Assembly: GCA_002402165.1 (NCBI GenBank)
Contig: NVVI01000027.1
Span: 18,215 to 26,991, forward strand
Direction: 5' to 3'
Origin: Flavobacteriales bacterium
GTDB lineage: Bacteria > Bacteroidota > Bacteroidia > Flavobacteriales_E > Vicingaceae
DNA: 8,777 bases
The position numbers were made by a program, and so were the translations under genes. Within the stretch, counting starts at the first letter, position 1. Each line of letters begins with the position of its first letter. This document shows positions 7,897 to 8,777 of this stretch, piece by piece. The notes beneath the pieces are model-generated. The model was not told where the DNA came from. It saw only the letters and a list, made by a program, of their open reading frames with translations, and searched no databases.

Positions 7897-8777
7897 ATGC
7901 GAAACGTGATGAGTACATTAAACAAAAGTGCATTAATATTTGTTGCAATATTGGCGGTAACAAATGTTTATTCTCGTAGAGATACGAGTGGGAATAAGAG
8001 TGGTGGAAAGAATCCTACTCCTACAGCGGGATGTGCATCAGCAGTTGCTTTAGAAACACTTCAGCTCAATAATGTTAGAGCTCTTTTAGAAAATACAGGA
8101 GGAAGTATGTGGCAAGATAGGGCAAATGGGATTGCTGATTATGAAATTCCTAAAAGAAGTAGTACCGATGATCCTAAATTCACTTCTATTTATGCTGGTG
8201 CATTGTGGATGGGTGGACAAGATGTAAACGGTCAGTTAAAAATTGCTGCAGTTACCTTTAGAAGTTCAGGAAATGATTTTTGGCCTGGTCCTTTAAATAC
8301 ATCTACTGCTGAAATTGATGTGGCAACTTGTGTTGCTTATGATAAATTTTATGGAGTGTCTCGCACAATGATTGATTTGTTTAATTCTTGGTATCAAGCA
8401 GGGATTGATGATGCTGCAAATGGCACTACAACTCAGGTTGATGATTACCCTGGATATACCATTCCTAATGCTATCTTAAATTGGCCTGCTCATGGGAATC
8501 CTGCTAATGGTGAAGATTGGCATTTAGCTCCGTTTTTTGATCGAGATGGGGATGATTTTTATGATCCTGGTGCTGGAGATTATCCAAAGTACGATTTGAT
8601 TGGGGATATTGATTGTAGAACAACTAGGGATGTTCGATTGTTTGGAGATACAACAATTTGGTTTGTATTTAATGATAAAGGGAATGTGCATACTGAAGCA
8701 GGGGGGCCATCCATTGGGATGGAAATAAGGGGTCAAGCTTTTGCATTTGCCACTAATGATGAGGTAAACAACATGAC
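7897..8777 (+). CDS. N-terminal part of a large secreted surface protein, likely type IX secretion substrate (runs off the right edge)
   Basis: The frame is open from the ATG at 7897 to the window end with no stop, giving 293 complete codons. Residues 1-26 look like a signal peptide (hydrophobic 11-24, cleavage likely after VYS). A second in-frame ATG at 7909 could also serve as the start. The mature part has a conserved set of motifs: LNNVRALLENTGGSMWQD (57-74), YEIPK (82-86), SIYAGALWMGGQD (97-109), GQLKIAAVTFRSSGNDFWPG (112-131), NWPAHGNP (195-202), an Asp-rich FFDRDGDDFYDPGAGDYP (213-230), LFGDTTIWFVFNDKGNVHTE (248-267) and IGMEIRGQAFAFATNDE (273-289). I recall this set from long Bacteroidota proteins annotated as type IX sorting-domain proteins; the sorting domain itself would lie beyond the window. 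The Asp-rich motif resembles calcium-binding loops. The gene begins 17 nt after the receptor stop, so the two are probably co-transcribed. Function is unknown; cell-surface or extracellular location is inferred. Confidence 0.85.
   Translation, partial: MRNVMSTLNKSALIFVAILAVTNVYSRRDTSGNKSGGKNPTPTAGCASAVALETLQLNNVRALLENTGGSMWQDRANGIADYEIPKRSSTDDPKFTSIYAGALWMGGQDVNGQLKIAAVTFRSSGNDFWPGPLNTSTAEIDVATCVAYDKFYGVSRTMIDLFNSWYQAGIDDAANGTTTQVDDYPGYTIPNAILNWPAHGNPANGEDWHLAPFFDRDGDDFYDPGAGDYPKYDLIGDIDCRTTRDVRLFGDTTIWFVFNDKGNVHTEAGGPSIGMEIRGQAFAFATNDEVNNM

Noticed and set aside
8524..8736. Minus-strand ORF within the surface-protein gene
   Set aside because: It is antisense to the most conserved motifs of the partial plus-strand gene (FFDRDGDD, FVFNDKGN).

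Overview
This AT-rich window looks like a chromosomal segment of a member of the Bacteroidota, most likely a Flavobacteriales-type bacterium. The evidence is the gene families (a trimeric-type purine nucleoside phosphorylase beside lpxK, a TonB-dependent receptor with an N-terminal carboxypeptidase-D-like domain, and a large surface protein of a type usually exported by the type IX secretion system), the absence of Shine-Dalgarno sequences before the starts, and promoter-like boxes of the Bacteroidota form TAnnTTTG. No RNA gene, insertion sequence, CRISPR array or phage gene is visible.

Left half (52-3394, minus strand): a compact three-gene housekeeping run, transcribed lpxK -> purine nucleoside phosphorylase -> gatB. 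The first two genes overlap by 26 nt and the last two are 6 nt apart, so co-transcription is likely. The products serve unrelated processes: lipid A synthesis, purine salvage and tRNA-dependent Gln/Asn formation.

Centre (3395-4132): a 162-nt divergent intergenic region leads into a small plus-strand gene for a very acidic predicted lipoprotein (3557-3925) of unknown function. One promoter-like box lies so close to its ATG that the mRNA could be leaderless. A 207-nt AT-rich gap follows, with a weak candidate promoter for the next gene.

Right half (4133-8777, plus strand): a 1248-residue TonB-dependent outer-membrane receptor, followed after 17 nt by a gene that runs off the right edge. Its 293 visible residues have a signal peptide and the conserved N-terminal region of a Bacteroidota surface-protein family that I recognise from memory as commonly carrying a type IX sorting domain at the C terminus. 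The close pairing, with no susD-like gene visible, suggests the two products act together at the cell surface; that is inference.

Most of the window is ordinary. The points most worth a second look are the receptor/surface-protein pair, Asp233 in the nucleoside phosphorylase where the human enzyme has its specificity residue Asn243, and the acidic lipoprotein with its possible leaderless promoter. I see no clear sign of a wholly new system.
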